From Nocardioides sp. zg-1230 (GTDB taxonomy: Bacteria > Actinomycetota > Actinomycetes > Propionibacteriales > Nocardioidaceae): DNA of 64,000 nt. The position numbers were made by a program, and so were the translations under genes. The stretch lies in NCBI RefSeq assembly GCF_013155335.1, contig NZ_JABJQZ010000002.1, forward strand, positions 186,001-250,000, given 5' to 3'. Under the pieces are notes generated by a model. That model was given only the letters and a program-made list of their open reading frames with translations, was not told where the DNA came from and did no database searches. Positions 17,457 to 26,699 of the stretch are shown in pieces (the first letter of the stretch is position 1; each line of letters begins with the position of its first letter).

Positions 17457-18398
17457 GTGAAGGCAGCAGTCGTGGAGCGGTACGGCCCGCCCGAGGTCGT
17501 CTCCGTGCGGGACGTGCCGGACCCGGTGGCGGGCAAGGGTCAGGTGCTGGTGCGTGTGCGCGCCACGGCTGTCACCTCGGGCGACGCCCGCATCAGGGGG
17601 CGTCGCTTCCCGCCCGGCTTCGCGCTGCCTGCCCGCCTCGCGATCGGGTGGCGGGGTCCCCGGCGGTCGGTCCTCGGAGTCGTCTACTCCGGCGTGGTCG
17701 AGGCGGTGGGCCCGGGCGTGAACGGCGTCGCCGTCGGCGACGAGGTCTGCGGGATGACCGGGACCCGGATGGGCGCGCACGCCGAGCTCGTCGCCGTACG
17801 CGTCGACCGGGTCTGCGCCAAGCCGGCCGGCGTGGACCACGAGCAGGCCGCCGCGATCCTCTTCGGCGGCAGCACCGCCCGGCACTTCTTGGGCGACCTG
17901 GTCGGTCCCGGCACGCGGGTGCTGGTCAACGGGGCCTCGGGCGCCGTCGGGAGCGCCGCCGTCCAGCTCGCCCACCTCGCGGGCGCCCACGTCACCGGCA
18001 CGTGCAGCGACCGCAACGCCGACCTGGTGCGCTCGCTGGGTGCCCAGGAGGTCGTCGACCACGCCCGCCACCGGGTGGCCGAGCTGCCCGACAGGTACGA
18101 CGTCGTGCTGGACACCGTCGGCAACCTCGACCGGCGCTCGGGACGCGCGCTGCTGGCGACCGGCGGCGTCCTGGTCCTCGCGGTGGCCGGCCTGGCCGAG
18201 ACCGTCCTCGCGCGCGGCAACGTCCGTGCGGGTGTCTCCTCGGAGGACCCGGAGAGCTTCGCCTGGTGGCTCGAACGGATCGCCGCGGGCGAGGTGAGGG
18301 CGGTCGTCGACCGCACCCTGCCGCTCAGCGGGATCGTCGAGGCCCACCGCATCGTCGACTCGGGCCGCAAGGTGGGCAACCTGGTCATCACACCGTGA
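17457..18398 (+). CDS. NAD(P)-dependent medium-chain oxidoreductase (quinone reductase-like)
   Basis: 313-residue MDR-superfamily protein. It has the GroES-like N-terminus (VVERYGPPEVVSVRDVPDP), the quinone-reductase-type nucleotide-binding loop NGASGAVGSAAVQLA and no structural-zinc Cys cluster, so it is closer to zeta-crystallin-type NADPH:quinone reductases than to alcohol dehydrogenases. GTG start with AGGAGGAG six bases upstream. Controlled, by position, by the divergent TetR through the twin operators. Its end overlaps the converging yidC-like gene by 11 bp. Substrate unknown. Confidence 0.87.
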   Translation: MKAAVVERYGPPEVVSVRDVPDPVAGKGQVLVRVRATAVTSGDARIRGRRFPPGFALPARLAIGWRGPRRSVLGVVYSGVVEAVGPGVNGVAVGDEVCGMTGTRMGAHAELVAVRVDRVCAKPAGVDHEQAAAILFGGSTARHFLGDLVGPGTRVLVNGASGAVGSAAVQLAHLAGAHVTGTCSDRNADLVRSLGAQEVVDHARHRVAELPDRYDVVLDTVGNLDRRSGRALLATGGVLVLAVAGLAETVLARGNVRAGVSSEDPESFAWWLERIAAGEVRAVVDRTLPLSGIVEAHRIVDSGRKVGNLVITP

Positions 18399-19185
18399 GG
18401 CGTCGGGCTGCGGCCGCCGTCCCCGGCGTGGGCCACCAGCGCGCGACGACCGCCGACTGGCCGAGCGTCCACGTCGAGCTGCACACCCAGTAGACGAGCA
18501 GCGCCACGGGCACCACGCCGCCTGCGAGGAGCAGCCCACCGGCCGACAACACCGGCATGAGGCGCTGGGCGGCGACCATCGCCTCCGGCATGCCCTCGGT
18601 CGAAGTGTTGGTCGCGACCACGAAGCGCTGGGTGACGTACGACAGCCCGGCCGCGGTCACGGCCAGCCCGGCCACGACCGCGAGGTGGACGCCGCCGGAG
18701 CCGAGGTAGCCATGGCCGGCGAGCGAGACGCCGACGACCGAGGCGGCGCCGAACGACGAGACGAGGCCCGGGCCCATCGCGCCGACGGCGACGCCGGAGG
18801 CCACATCGGAGACGAGGTGGTAGAGCCCGAGCCACACCGGTAGCTGCACGAGCACCGGCAGGCAGCCGAGGCGGCTCACCCCGTGCTCGGCGGACACGGC
18901 TCGGCGCTCCTCCATGTGGGCGCGCAGGCTCTCGACGTCGGTGCGTCCGCGGTAGCGCTCGGTGATGCCCTGCAGGTGGGGCCGGGCCCGGGCCGCCGCG
19001 TGCGCCTGGCGGACGCCGTGGATGACGAAGGGGAGCAGCGCGAGCCGGACGAGGACGACGAGCGAGGCGATGCCGAGGACCCAGGTGGCGGCGGAGTCGG
19101 CGGAGGCGCCGAGGGCGGTGAGGCCGTCGTGGGTGGTCGCGAGGACCACGGCGAGGACGTGCTTGATGGGGTCGAGCAGTGACAT
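18388..19185 (-). CDS. YidC/Oxa1-family membrane insertase
   Basis: 265-residue polytopic membrane protein. The Oxa1 fold is visible as an N-terminal helix, a cytoplasmic hairpin rich in Arg (HAAARARPHLQGITERYRG), and the helix pair LGCLPVLVQLPVWLGLYHLV typical of the family. The Arg expected in the groove of the first core helix is plausible in LVRLALLPFVIHG. RBS AGGAGA precedes the ATG. It is co-directional with a small membrane protein 56 bp upstream. As a short form without a large periplasmic domain it may be a second, specialised insertase; the housekeeping copy would be near the replication origin. Confidence 0.88.
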   Translation of the reverse strand: MSLLDPIKHVLAVVLATTHDGLTALGASADSAATWVLGIASLVVLVRLALLPFVIHGVRQAHAAARARPHLQGITERYRGRTDVESLRAHMEERRAVSAEHGVSRLGCLPVLVQLPVWLGLYHLVSDVASGVAVGAMGPGLVSSFGAASVVGVSLAGHGYLGSGGVHLAVVAGLAVTAAGLSYVTQRFVVATNTSTEGMPEAMVAAQRLMPVLSAGGLLLAGGVVPVALLVYWVCSSTWTLGQSAVVARWWPTPGTAAAARRLTV

Positions 19186-19241
19186 GGGTGGTCTCCTGGA
19201 TGAGGTGGAAGGGTCTGTACGACGTCGCGCGGGGCGACGGG

Positions 19242-19550
19242 TCAGACGCGTCCAGGAGCGCGCGGACGCACCGGGTGGACCACGTCGGTGGTCCGTCCGG
19301 CGAGCACGAGCGGGATGTCGGCGGCGCGACGGCGCGGCCTGAGGGAGTGGATCCCGGCGTCCGGCACGGCCAGGAGGCAGTGCACGCCGGTCAGGGTGCT
19401 GGCGGCGGAGAGGGCGGTCAGGACGACCACGGTCTGGGCGGTCGCCGTCGGGTCAAGCGAGGCCGCGGCGAGCACGGACGCGACGCCGAGCAGGGCGAGC
19501 ACGAGCGCGAAGCGCGCGCGGGCTGCCACGTCGGCGACGGTCCGGACCAT
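19242..19550 (-). CDS. Small membrane protein, DUF6412-like
   Basis: 102 residues with two predicted membrane helices (FALVLALLGVASVLAAAS and VVVLTALSAASTLTGV) and a conserved-looking basic tail ending RPRAPGRV. TACGCT lies six bases before the ATG, so a leaderless message is likely. It is followed by the YidC-like gene in the same direction, an arrangement I recall for DUF6412 proteins in other actinobacteria; the family name is given with moderate confidence only. The partnership with the insertase is inference from adjacency. Confidence 0.68.
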   Translation of the reverse strand: MVRTVADVAARARFALVLALLGVASVLAAASLDPTATAQTVVVLTALSAASTLTGVHCLLAVPDAGIHSLRPRRRAADIPLVLAGRTTDVVHPVRPRAPGRV

Positions 19551-19594
19551 GGGCCGAGCGTAGCGGTTGGTCCGCGGACCTCGGGTCCTCCGGC

Positions 19595-21259
19595 TCAGCC
19601 GCCGAACGCAGTCCCTCGCAGGTCGGCCTTGATGGCGTCGAGGCGTCCCGCGGCGGAGATGCGGGCCGCGTCGGGGCCACTCCCGTCGGGACCGGACTCC
19701 ACCGGGATCACGACCTCGAGGTAGCACTTCACCTTGGGCTCGGTGCCGCTGGGACGCACGATGACGCGGGCGCCCTCGGCCAGCGTGTAGCGCAGGCCGT
19801 CGGTGGGCGGCAGGGCGGCCGACCCCTCCGCGAGGTCCTCGACCCGCTCGACCGCGAGACCGCCCAGGGAGGCCGGCGGGGTACTGCGCAGGCGGTCCAT
19901 CGTCGCCGGGATCTGGGCGAGGTCCTCGAAGCGCACCGACAGCTGGTCGGTGGCGTGGAGGCCGTGCTGGCGGGCGATGTCGTCGAGGATGTCGGTGAGC
20001 CCGCGGCCCTCGGCCTTGGCCTGCGCCGCGAGCTCGCAGACGAGCAGCAGCGCGGAGACGCCGTCCTTGTCCTTCACGTGCTCGGGGTCGCAGCAGTAGC
20101 CCAGCGCCTCTTCGTAGCCGAACGCGAGCCCCTCGACCCGGCCGATCCACTTGAAGCCGGTGAGCGTCTCCTCGTGCGGCTGTCCGGCGGCGGCGGCCAT
20201 CTTGCCGAGCAGGCTGGAGGAGACGATCGAGTTGGCGTAGGTGCCCGTCCGGCCGCGCGCGATGAGGTGGTGGGCCAGGAGGGCGCCCACCTCGTCGCCG
20301 CGGAGCATCCGCCAGCCGTGGACGTCCGGCACCGCGACGGCACAGCGGTCGGCGTCGGGGTCGTTGGCGACCACGAGGTCGGCCTTCTGCTCCGCCGCGA
20401 GCGCCATCGCGAGGTCCATCGCGCCCGGTTCCTCGGGGTTGGGGAAGGAGACCGTCGGGAAGTCGGGGTCGGGGTGCTCCTGCTGCTCGACGACGTGCGG
20501 GGCGTCGAATCCCGCGGTCTCTAGCACCTGCGCGACCGTCGTACCCCCGACGCCGTGGAGCGGGGTGTAGACGATGCGCAGGTCGCGCGGTCCGTCCTCG
20601 GCCAGGCCGGCGACGGTGTCGAGGTAGCGGTCGACGATCTCCTCGCCGACCACGCGGCCGGCGTCACCGCGTGGCAGCTCGGCGAGCGGGCCGACCGCAG
20701 CGATCCGGGCGGCGATCTCGACATCGGCGGGTGGCACGATCTGGCTGCCGTCGCCGAGGTAGACCTTGTAGCCGTTGTCCTGCGGCGGGTTGTGGCTGGC
20801 GGTGACCATCACGCCGGCCGCGCAGCCGAGCTCGCGGATCGCGAACGCCAGCAGCGGGGTGGGCAGCGTCCGCGGCATCACCAGGGCCTTGAACCCGGCC
20901 CCGGTCATCACCTCCGCGGTGTCGCGCGCGAAGACGTCGGAGTTGTGGCGAGCGTCGAACCCGATCACCACGGACCCGCCGGCGTGGCCGGTGTCGCGGA
21001 GGTACGCCGCCAGGCCGGCCGCCGCGCGGGTGACCACGACCCGGTTCATCCGGTTGGGGCCGGGGCCGAGGGCGCCGCGCAGGCCGGCGGTGCCGAACTC
21101 GAGGGTGCCGGCGAACCGGTCGGCGAGGTCGGTCTCCTCGCCCCGCTCGGCCGCGGCGAGAATCGCCTCGAGCTCGGCGCGGGTCTGCTCGTCGGGGTCC
21201 TCGGCGGCCCAGGCGCGGGCGGCCTCGAGCAGGTCGGTGTGGTCGGTCCGGTCGGTCAT
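19595..21259 (-). CDS. Phosphosugar mutase of the PGM2/phosphopentomutase-like type
   Basis: 554-residue alpha-D-phosphohexomutase-superfamily enzyme. Catalytic phosphoserine loop VMVTASHNPPQDNGYKVY, metal loop NDPDADRCAV, sugar-binding loop GYEEALGY and phosphate loop VRPSGTEPKVKCYLEV are all intact. GYEEALGYCC followed by DKDGVSALLL resembles animal PGM2, which is mainly a phosphopentomutase. In a window rich in nucleoside phosphorylases and DeoC, but with no DeoB, I infer that it converts (deoxy)ribose-1-phosphate to the 5-phosphate. The ATG lies six bases after TAGCGT (21266-21271). Phosphomannomutase or phosphoglucomutase activity is the alternative. Confidence 0.9.
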   Translation of the reverse strand: MTDRTDHTDLLEAARAWAAEDPDEQTRAELEAILAAAERGEETDLADRFAGTLEFGTAGLRGALGPGPNRMNRVVVTRAAAGLAAYLRDTGHAGGSVVIGFDARHNSDVFARDTAEVMTGAGFKALVMPRTLPTPLLAFAIRELGCAAGVMVTASHNPPQDNGYKVYLGDGSQIVPPADVEIAARIAAVGPLAELPRGDAGRVVGEEIVDRYLDTVAGLAEDGPRDLRIVYTPLHGVGGTTVAQVLETAGFDAPHVVEQQEHPDPDFPTVSFPNPEEPGAMDLAMALAAEQKADLVVANDPDADRCAVAVPDVHGWRMLRGDEVGALLAHHLIARGRTGTYANSIVSSSLLGKMAAAAGQPHEETLTGFKWIGRVEGLAFGYEEALGYCCDPEHVKDKDGVSALLLVCELAAQAKAEGRGLTDILDDIARQHGLHATDQLSVRFEDLAQIPATMDRLRSTPPASLGGLAVERVEDLAEGSAALPPTDGLRYTLAEGARVIVRPSGTEPKVKCYLEVVIPVESGPDGSGPDAARISAAGRLDAIKADLRGTAFGG

Positions 21260-21363
21260 GGACGCACGCTATCCCCACCCGGGGCCGTGGGACGTCATGG
21301 CCGGTGGCTGCCCGGACGACCGGAGGTCATGACGTTGTCGGTGGGCGGTGCCACGATCGGTGC

Positions 21364-21735
21364 ATGATCGATCACCTGGGCATCAACTGCACCGACCTGC
21401 CGCGTGCTGCGACGTTCTACGACCGGGTCCTGGGCGTGCTCGGGCACCGGCGCCTGATGGACCTCGAGGAGGCCATCGGCTACGGCACCGACGCGCCGGA
21501 CTTCTGGATCAGCACCTTCGACGGCGTCGGCCCCAACCGCGAGGTCCACGTGGCCTTCAGCGCCCCCGACGCCGCCACGGTGCGGGCCTGGCACGCCGAG
21601 GCGGTCGCAGCCGGGGCGGAGTCGCTCCACGAGCCGAGGCTGTGGCCGGAGTACCACCCGGCCTACTACGGCGCCTTCGTCCGCGACACCGAGGGCAACA
21701 ACGTCGAGGCCGTCTGCCACTCCGGTGACTCCTGA
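21364..21735 (+). CDS. VOC-family (glyoxalase-like) protein
   Basis: 123-residue protein with two beta-alpha-beta-beta-beta modules. The N-terminal MIDHLGINCTDLPRAATFYD and C-terminal YYGAFVRDTEGNNVEAVCH are typical, including likely metal-binding His and Glu. Upstream in-frame codons lack any start signal, so the ATG is preferred. Substrates across the VOC superfamily vary widely (glyoxalase, dioxygenase, antibiotic binding), so no specific activity can be given. It stands alone between divergent and convergent neighbours. Confidence 0.85.
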   Translation: MIDHLGINCTDLPRAATFYDRVLGVLGHRRLMDLEEAIGYGTDAPDFWISTFDGVGPNREVHVAFSAPDAATVRAWHAEAVAAGAESLHEPRLWPEYHPAYYGAFVRDTEGNNVEAVCHSGDS

Positions 21736-21743
21736 GGCCCGAC

Positions 21744-22580
21744 TCAACGCAGGCGTACGAGCTGGTGGGTGTCCCGCATCTTGGTGGTGACGACGGCCGA
21801 GCACGAGTCGGCGAACACCTTGAATGACGAGAAACCAAGAGACTTCTCGTCGAACGCCGGGTCGATGCGCTTCATCTGGCTCTTGAGGGCGGCGGCGTAG
21901 ACCCATCCATCGTCGGTCTTCTTCGCGACCTTCAAAGTCCGTACGAGCAGGGCGGAGGCCCTCGCGTGTCCGGACGTTGTTCTCGTCGTCCCGCCCGGCC
22001 CCACTGGCGGCGCGCTCGGTGGGACGAGGGCAGGGGTCACGGCTCCGACGGGCGCGGGATGCGTCTCCGAGACCTCGTCGGGCGTAACCCCGGGCAGTTC
22101 CTCGTACCTGGCGAACTCGTCGCAGGCCCGCACCAGCACTGGGCTTGTCGAACCCGCTACTCCGATGCCGACGACGCCGCGGCCGAGCCTCTTGCAGCGC
22201 TGGGCAAGCGGGACATAGTCGGAGTCACCGGCGACGAGCACCACATGGCTGATGTCGGGGTGCCGCGACAGGTCATCGACGGCATCGACCGCGAGTCGGA
22301 TGTCCGCACCGTTCTTCGTTCCGGAGACGGGGAAGAGCTGGACCAGGTCGACTGTCTGATTCACAAGGTCTTCTCGGTACGCGGCGTTCGCTCGCACGGA
22401 CCAGTCGGCATACGCACGAGTCATAGCGACGACGCCGAAGGACGTGGCGTAGTCGATGATCGCTCCGAGGTCATGGTCCCGCGCGCCGTCGTGCGCCCAA
22501 GCGCCCTTGCCGTGAACATGGTCGTAGCGCGAGATCACAACATTGTCGAAGTCGATGTAGACAGCCACCCGTTCCGTCAT
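21744..22580 (-). CDS. NYN-domain ribonuclease-like protein with C-terminal OST-HTH/LOTUS domain
   Basis: 278 residues. The N-terminal PIN-like NYN domain shows its acidic active-site set: VAVYIDFDN, NGADIRLAVDAVD and VVLVAGDSDYVPLA. A Pro/Thr-rich linker (about residues 165-205) joins it to a C-terminal domain of about 70 residues (LLVRTLKVAKKTDDGWVYAA; LGFSSFKVFADSC) resembling OST-HTH/LOTUS, an RNA-binding fold. Together they suggest an RNA-targeted nuclease. Its upstream region holds a composite hairpin. Local sequence is slightly less GC-rich than its neighbours. Cellular role unknown. Confidence 0.85.
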   Translation of the reverse strand: MTERVAVYIDFDNVVISRYDHVHGKGAWAHDGARDHDLGAIIDYATSFGVVAMTRAYADWSVRANAAYREDLVNQTVDLVQLFPVSGTKNGADIRLAVDAVDDLSRHPDISHVVLVAGDSDYVPLAQRCKRLGRGVVGIGVAGSTSPVLVRACDEFARYEELPGVTPDEVSETHPAPVGAVTPALVPPSAPPVGPGGTTRTTSGHARASALLVRTLKVAKKTDDGWVYAAALKSQMKRIDPAFDEKSLGFSSFKVFADSCSAVVTTKMRDTHQLVRLR

Positions 22581-22617
22581 GGGGCGACCTTGGGACCGCA
22601 TCTTCGGAAGATCAGAG

Positions 22618-22664
22618 GATCGTGGAATCTCAAGGTCACTGGGTGACCCTGATCCTCCACGATC
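22618..22664. promoter_or_regulatory. Composite palindrome between NYN and MOSC genes
   Basis: Outer arms GATCGTGGA / TCCACGATC enclose an inner palindrome GGTCAC-TGG-GTGACC. It lies 37 bp upstream of the leftward NYN gene and about 55 bp upstream of the -10 box of the rightward MOSC gene. It could be an operator serving both or an RNA hairpin in the NYN leader. A similar inner motif (GGTCAC-ACCA-GTGACC) precedes the amidohydrolase gene. Confidence 0.45.
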
Positions 22665-22730
22665 GTTGCCGACGGCTCCTGTCGCGGTATTGCCGCGCGG
22701 CGGTGAGCGCCCGGCGGCTAGCGTGTGCGG

Positions 22731-23375
22731 GTGCCAGCCGCCGTCCGCTCCGTCAACGCCGGCGCGGCCGGGGAGGTCCCCGGGCTGAAGCGGCCCAGCG
22801 GCATCCACAAGCGCCCGGTCGACCTCATCGAGGTGCGCGACCCCGGGCCGAAGCGCGGCGGGCTCGGCAGCGGAGTCGTCGGCGACGCGATCATCAGCCG
22901 CAAGCACCACGGGGGGACGACCCAGGCCGTCTACGCCGTCGCCCGCGAGGAGCTCGACTGGTGGGGCGAGCACCTCGGCCGCGACCTGCCCGACGGCATG
23001 TTCGGCGAGAACCTCACCACCGTCGGACTCGAGGTCGACACCGCCGAGGTGGGGGAGCGGTGGCGGGTCGGCGGCACGCTCCTCGAGGTGTGCGGGCCGC
23101 GCATCCCGTGCGCGACGTTCGCCAAGCACATGGCCGAGCGGGCATGGGTACGCCGCTTCGCCGAGCGCGGCCTGACGGGTGCCTACCTCGCCGTCGTCGA
23201 GCCCGGCGCGATCAGGACGGGAGACCCGGTCGAGGTCGTCCACCGGCCCGGGCACGGCCTGCGGCTGCCGGCGTACTTCCGCGCCCTGATGGGCGACAGG
23301 GACCTGGCCGCGACCTTCCTCGCCTCGGGACTGCTCCCGCAGGTCGAGCACGACTGGCTGGCCCGGCGCCAGTAG
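22731..23375 (+). CDS. MOSC-domain protein
   Basis: 214-residue beta-rich protein of the MOSC (molybdenum cofactor sulfurase C-terminal, YiiM-like) family. Visible: DAIISRKHHGGTTQAVYAVA, LPDGMFGENLTTVGL and the conserved Cys in VCGPRIPCATFAKHM, the residue expected to handle sulfur or reduced nitrogen compounds. The GTG start lies exactly six bases after TAGCGT (22719-22724), favouring it over a GTG two codons upstream. Homologues reduce or detoxify N-hydroxylated or sulfur species with molybdenum cofactor; the substrate here is unknown. Confidence 0.88.
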   Translation: MPAAVRSVNAGAAGEVPGLKRPSGIHKRPVDLIEVRDPGPKRGGLGSGVVGDAIISRKHHGGTTQAVYAVAREELDWWGEHLGRDLPDGMFGENLTTVGLEVDTAEVGERWRVGGTLLEVCGPRIPCATFAKHMAERAWVRRFAERGLTGAYLAVVEPGAIRTGDPVEVVHRPGHGLRLPAYFRALMGDRDLAATFLASGLLPQVEHDWLARRQ

Positions 23376-23471
23376 CGCCGAGGCGACCGCTCGACGCAGA
23401 TCTCCGACCGTTCGTCCCGGTGCGCAGGTCCGCTCTGGCGCTGCGGCGGAGCCCGCGCGCACAGTGACGGG

Positions 23472-23487
23472 GGTCACACCAGTGACC
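23472..23487. promoter_or_regulatory. Palindrome upstream of amidohydrolase gene
   Basis: GGTCAC and GTGACC separated by ACCA, 20 bp before the ATG of the secreted amidohydrolase. It probably overlaps the promoter or leader. The arms match the inner palindrome at 22634-22648, where the spacer is three bases instead of four, so a shared regulator is possible but unproven. Confidence 0.35.
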
Positions 23488-23507
23488 ACTTCACTCTCGG
23501 GAGCACC

Positions 23508-26500
23508 ATGAACACGACACCCACCACCCTGCCCCGGCGGCTGCGCCGGGCCACGGCGAGCGTCACCACCCTGGTGGTCGCGGCCGCCGTGATGGCGGCA
23601 GCGCCTCCGGCCGGAGCCGCCGACAACGGCTCGACCCAGCCCCGCGCCGTCACCGTGACCCTGACCGAGGGCACGAACATCGCCGCTGCGCTCGCCCCTG
23701 ACGGCTCGATCGTCATGGACCTGCACGGCCTCCTGCACCGCGTCCCCGCAGGCGGCGGGGAGACCCGCCGCCTCACGACGGCCGCGGACGAGGCGGCCCG
23801 ACCGGACGTCGGCCCGGACGGCCGCCTCGTCTTCCAGGCCTACCGCGACGGCGGGTTCCACATCTGGACCGCCGCTGCGGACGGCAGTGACCTGACCCAG
23901 CTGACCAGCGGAGGCTTCGACGACCGGGAGCCGCGGTGGTCGCCAGACGGCAAGCACGTCGCGTTCGCCTCCGACCGGGCCGGCAGCTATGACATCTGGA
24001 GCGTCGAGGTCGCCACCGGGGCGCTGACGCAGTGGACCACGGCGCCCGGGCAGGAGTTCACGCCGTCCTGGTCGCCCGGGGGCGACCGCGTGGTGCACGT
24101 CGCCGACAACCAGGTGGTCGCCACGGATCGGGCGGGCGCGTCGACGGTGCTGGTGCCCCGACCGGCAGCCGGGGTGACCCTCAACGTCCCGGCGATGGCG
24201 CCGGACGGCCAGCGGGTCGCGTACGTCGAGCAGCAGGGCACCCGCGCGGACCTGAAGGTCGACGGCCGGGCGGTGACCCAGGGGCAGGACGTCTTCCTCT
24301 TCACCCCGGAGTGGACCGGCGCGGACGGCATCCTCTACACCGCCGACGGCGGCATCCGGACCGTCGTGCCCTCGACCGGCGCCACGGCCGAGGTGCCCTT
24401 CAGTGCGGACATCCGGCTGACGGGGCGGACGTACCCGAAGAAGGAGCACGACTTCGACTCGCGCGCGCCGCGACGCCTCTCTGGAGTGCTCACCCCGCAG
24501 CTGTCGCCCGACGGCAAGCGGGTGCTCTTCGTCGCCCTCAACGACCTGTGGCTGATGCGGATCGGTGGCACGCCGCGTCGCCTCACCCGCGACTCCTACC
24601 AGGAGGTGAACCCCGTCTGGTCCCCGGACGGCAGACGCATCGCCTACAGCTCCGACCGCGCCGGCACCGAGGACATCTACGTCCGCGACCTGCGCTCGGG
24701 CCGGCAGCGCCGGGTGACCGCGCTGCCTTCGGCCGAGGTGTCCGCGTCCTTCTCGCCCGACGAGAAGTCGCTGGCGTTCCAGGACGAGAAGGGGGCGACG
24801 TACGTCCTCGACCTCGCCAGCGGCGACGTCCGGGAGCTGGTGACCCCCCTCTTCGGTCCCGGCCGCCCCACGTGGTCGGCGGACTCGCAGACGCTCGCCT
24901 TCGCCTCGGTGCGGCCCTACTCGCAGCGGTTCCGCGAGGGAGTCAGCCAGATCCTCGTCGTCGACGTCGCGACCGGTGCACAGCGCTACGTCGAGCCGGG
25001 GGACCGCCACGCGTCCCTGTCCACCCGCGGTGACGACGGCCCGGTCTGGTCGCCCGACGGCAGACGGATGGCGTTCGTGATGGGCTCGCAGCTGCACGTG
25101 ATGCGCGTGGACGCCACCGGCACGCCGACCGGTGACCCGAAGCGGGTCAACGGCGAGGTCGCCGACGCGCCGTCCTGGAGCGGGGACTCGCGCAAGCTGC
25201 TCTACCTGTCGCAGGGCCGGCTGCGCCTGGCGAACGCCCGGACCGGCAGGGCCCGGACCGTCGACGTCCCGCTGCGCTACCGACCCCGGGTCCGCACCGG
25301 ACGCCAGGTGGTCCACGCCGGACGGTTCTGGGACGGCCAGGCCAGGAAGCTGCGCCGCAACGTCGACATCACCGTGGTCGGCAACCGGATCCGGAGCATC
25401 GCACCGCACCGCCCGCACCGCGGCGGGAAGGTGGTCGACGCCTCCGGACTGACCGTCATGCCGGGGCTCATGGACTCCCACGTCCACCAGGCCTACGAGT
25501 CGCGATTCTTCGGCGACCGCCAGGGCCGGATCAGCCTGGCGTGGGGCATCACCTCGACCCTGTCGGTCGGTGACCAGGTCTACCGCGCGATGGAGGACCG
25601 CGACGCGCTGCGCGCCGGTGTCCGGGTGGGACCCCGCTTCTACGCCACCGGCGAGCCGGTCGACGGGTCGCGGGTCTACTACAACTTCATGCGGCCCACC
25701 ACCAGCGACGCCCAGGTCAGGCGTGAGCTGACTCGGGCCCGGCGGCTGGACTACGACTTCGTGAAGTCCTACGTGCGGCTCCAGGCGACCCGGATGGCGA
25801 TGGTGGTCTCGGCCGCGCACGCCCTCGGTGTCCCGTCGTCGTCGCACTACCTCACCCCGGGCGCGCTCGTCGGCCAGGACGGCACCACGCACCTCGCCGC
25901 GACGCAGCGGCTCGGCTACGCCCACACGCTGACGCCCACCGGGAACAGCTACGACGACGTGCCGCTGCTCTACGGCCGGGGCAACCGCACGGTGACCACC
26001 ACCCTGTTCACCACCGACTTCCTCACGGCCGGCGAGCTCGAGGGTGACCGACGGTTGCGGCTGCTGCCGCCGTGGAAGCGCGAGTCGCTGCTCACCGCGA
26101 CGGCCGACAACGCGACCGAGCCGTCGGACCCCGGGTGCGCGAGCGCGGAGTGCAAGGAGGCACGGAGCCTGCTGCGCATCCACCGGGCCGGCGGCCAGGT
26201 GCTGGTCGGCACCGACAGCCCGCTCGACAACGTCGCGATCGGGGTGCACGCCAACCTGCAGGAGATGGTGGGTTACGGATGGTCGCCGTACGCCGCTCTG
26301 CGGGCCGCGATCGTCACGCCAGCGCGCTACCTCGGGGTCAGCGACGACGTCGGCACGTTGCGCCCGGGCAAGGTGGCCGACCTGATCGCCGTCGACGGCA
26401 ACCCGCTCCGCGACATCGACGCGGCGGCGCGGGTGCGGATGACGATGGTCGGCGGGCAGCGCCACACCCCGCGGCAGCTGCTGAAGCCGTTCCGCACGGT

Positions 26501-26693
26501 CCGCGCCTCGGGGCGCGACGCCGTGCTGCCCGGTCCGGCTCCCGCCACCTCGGTGCGTGGGCGGGTCCCGGCGTCGGCCGGGAGCAGGTTCTGGTGGCAC
26601 GACCCCGACGTCGTCGCCGAGCAGTACGCCCACGCGTGCGACGCCTACGAGGCGTTGATCCACCAGGCGCGCGCGGGGGACGAGGCGCACTGA
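23508..26693 (+). CDS. Secreted TolB-like beta-propeller / amidohydrolase fusion
   Basis: 1061 residues, exported by a long signal peptide (basic n-region, VVAAAVMAAAPPAGA, cleavage near residue 38). Residues of about 60-600 carry repeated PD40-type blades: WSPDGKHVAFASDRAG, WSPDGRRIAYSSDRAG and SPDGRRMAFV. The C-terminal part is an amidohydrolase with GLMDSHVHQ as the HxH metal motif, FVKSYVRL, SSHYLTPG and the Asp in VGTDSPLDN, ending RPGKVADLIAVDGNPL. Metal ligands appear complete. Similar proteins are annotated as Tol-Pal-like amidohydrolases; the substrate is unknown, with cyclic amides or peptides as possibilities. A perfect bidirectional terminator follows. Confidence 0.9.
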   Translation: MNTTPTTLPRRLRRATASVTTLVVAAAVMAAAPPAGAADNGSTQPRAVTVTLTEGTNIAAALAPDGSIVMDLHGLLHRVPAGGGETRRLTTAADEAARPDVGPDGRLVFQAYRDGGFHIWTAAADGSDLTQLTSGGFDDREPRWSPDGKHVAFASDRAGSYDIWSVEVATGALTQWTTAPGQEFTPSWSPGGDRVVHVADNQVVATDRAGASTVLVPRPAAGVTLNVPAMAPDGQRVAYVEQQGTRADLKVDGRAVTQGQDVFLFTPEWTGADGILYTADGGIRTVVPSTGATAEVPFSADIRLTGRTYPKKEHDFDSRAPRRLSGVLTPQLSPDGKRVLFVALNDLWLMRIGGTPRRLTRDSYQEVNPVWSPDGRRIAYSSDRAGTEDIYVRDLRSGRQRRVTALPSAEVSASFSPDEKSLAFQDEKGATYVLDLASGDVRELVTPLFGPGRPTWSADSQTLAFASVRPYSQRFREGVSQILVVDVATGAQRYVEPGDRHASLSTRGDDGPVWSPDGRRMAFVMGSQLHVMRVDATGTPTGDPKRVNGEVADAPSWSGDSRKLLYLSQGRLRLANARTGRARTVDVPLRYRPRVRTGRQVVHAGRFWDGQARKLRRNVDITVVGNRIRSIAPHRPHRGGKVVDASGLTVMPGLMDSHVHQAYESRFFGDRQGRISLAWGITSTLSVGDQVYRAMEDRDALRAGVRVGPRFYATGEPVDGSRVYYNFMRPTTSDAQVRRELTRARRLDYDFVKSYVRLQATRMAMVVSAAHALGVPSSSHYLTPGALVGQDGTTHLAATQRLGYAHTLTPTGNSYDDVPLLYGRGNRTVTTTLFTTDFLTAGELEGDRRLRLLPPWKRESLLTATADNATEPSDPGCASAECKEARSLLRIHRAGGQVLVGTDSPLDNVAIGVHANLQEMVGYGWSPYAALRAAIVTPARYLGVSDDVGTLRPGKVADLIAVDGNPLRDIDAAARVRMTMVGGQRHTPRQLLKPFRTVRASGRDAVLPGPAPATSVRGRVPASAGSRFWWHDPDVVAEQYAHACDAYEALIHQARAGDEAH

Positions 26694-26699
26694 CGCAGG

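Noticed and set aside
21744..26690. Very long open frame (about 1650 codons) on the minus strand across the amidohydrolase and MOSC genes
   Set aside because: Only its last 278 codons (the NYN gene) show protein-family sequence; the rest is Arg/Gly/Asp-rich antisense shadow of GC-rich genes.
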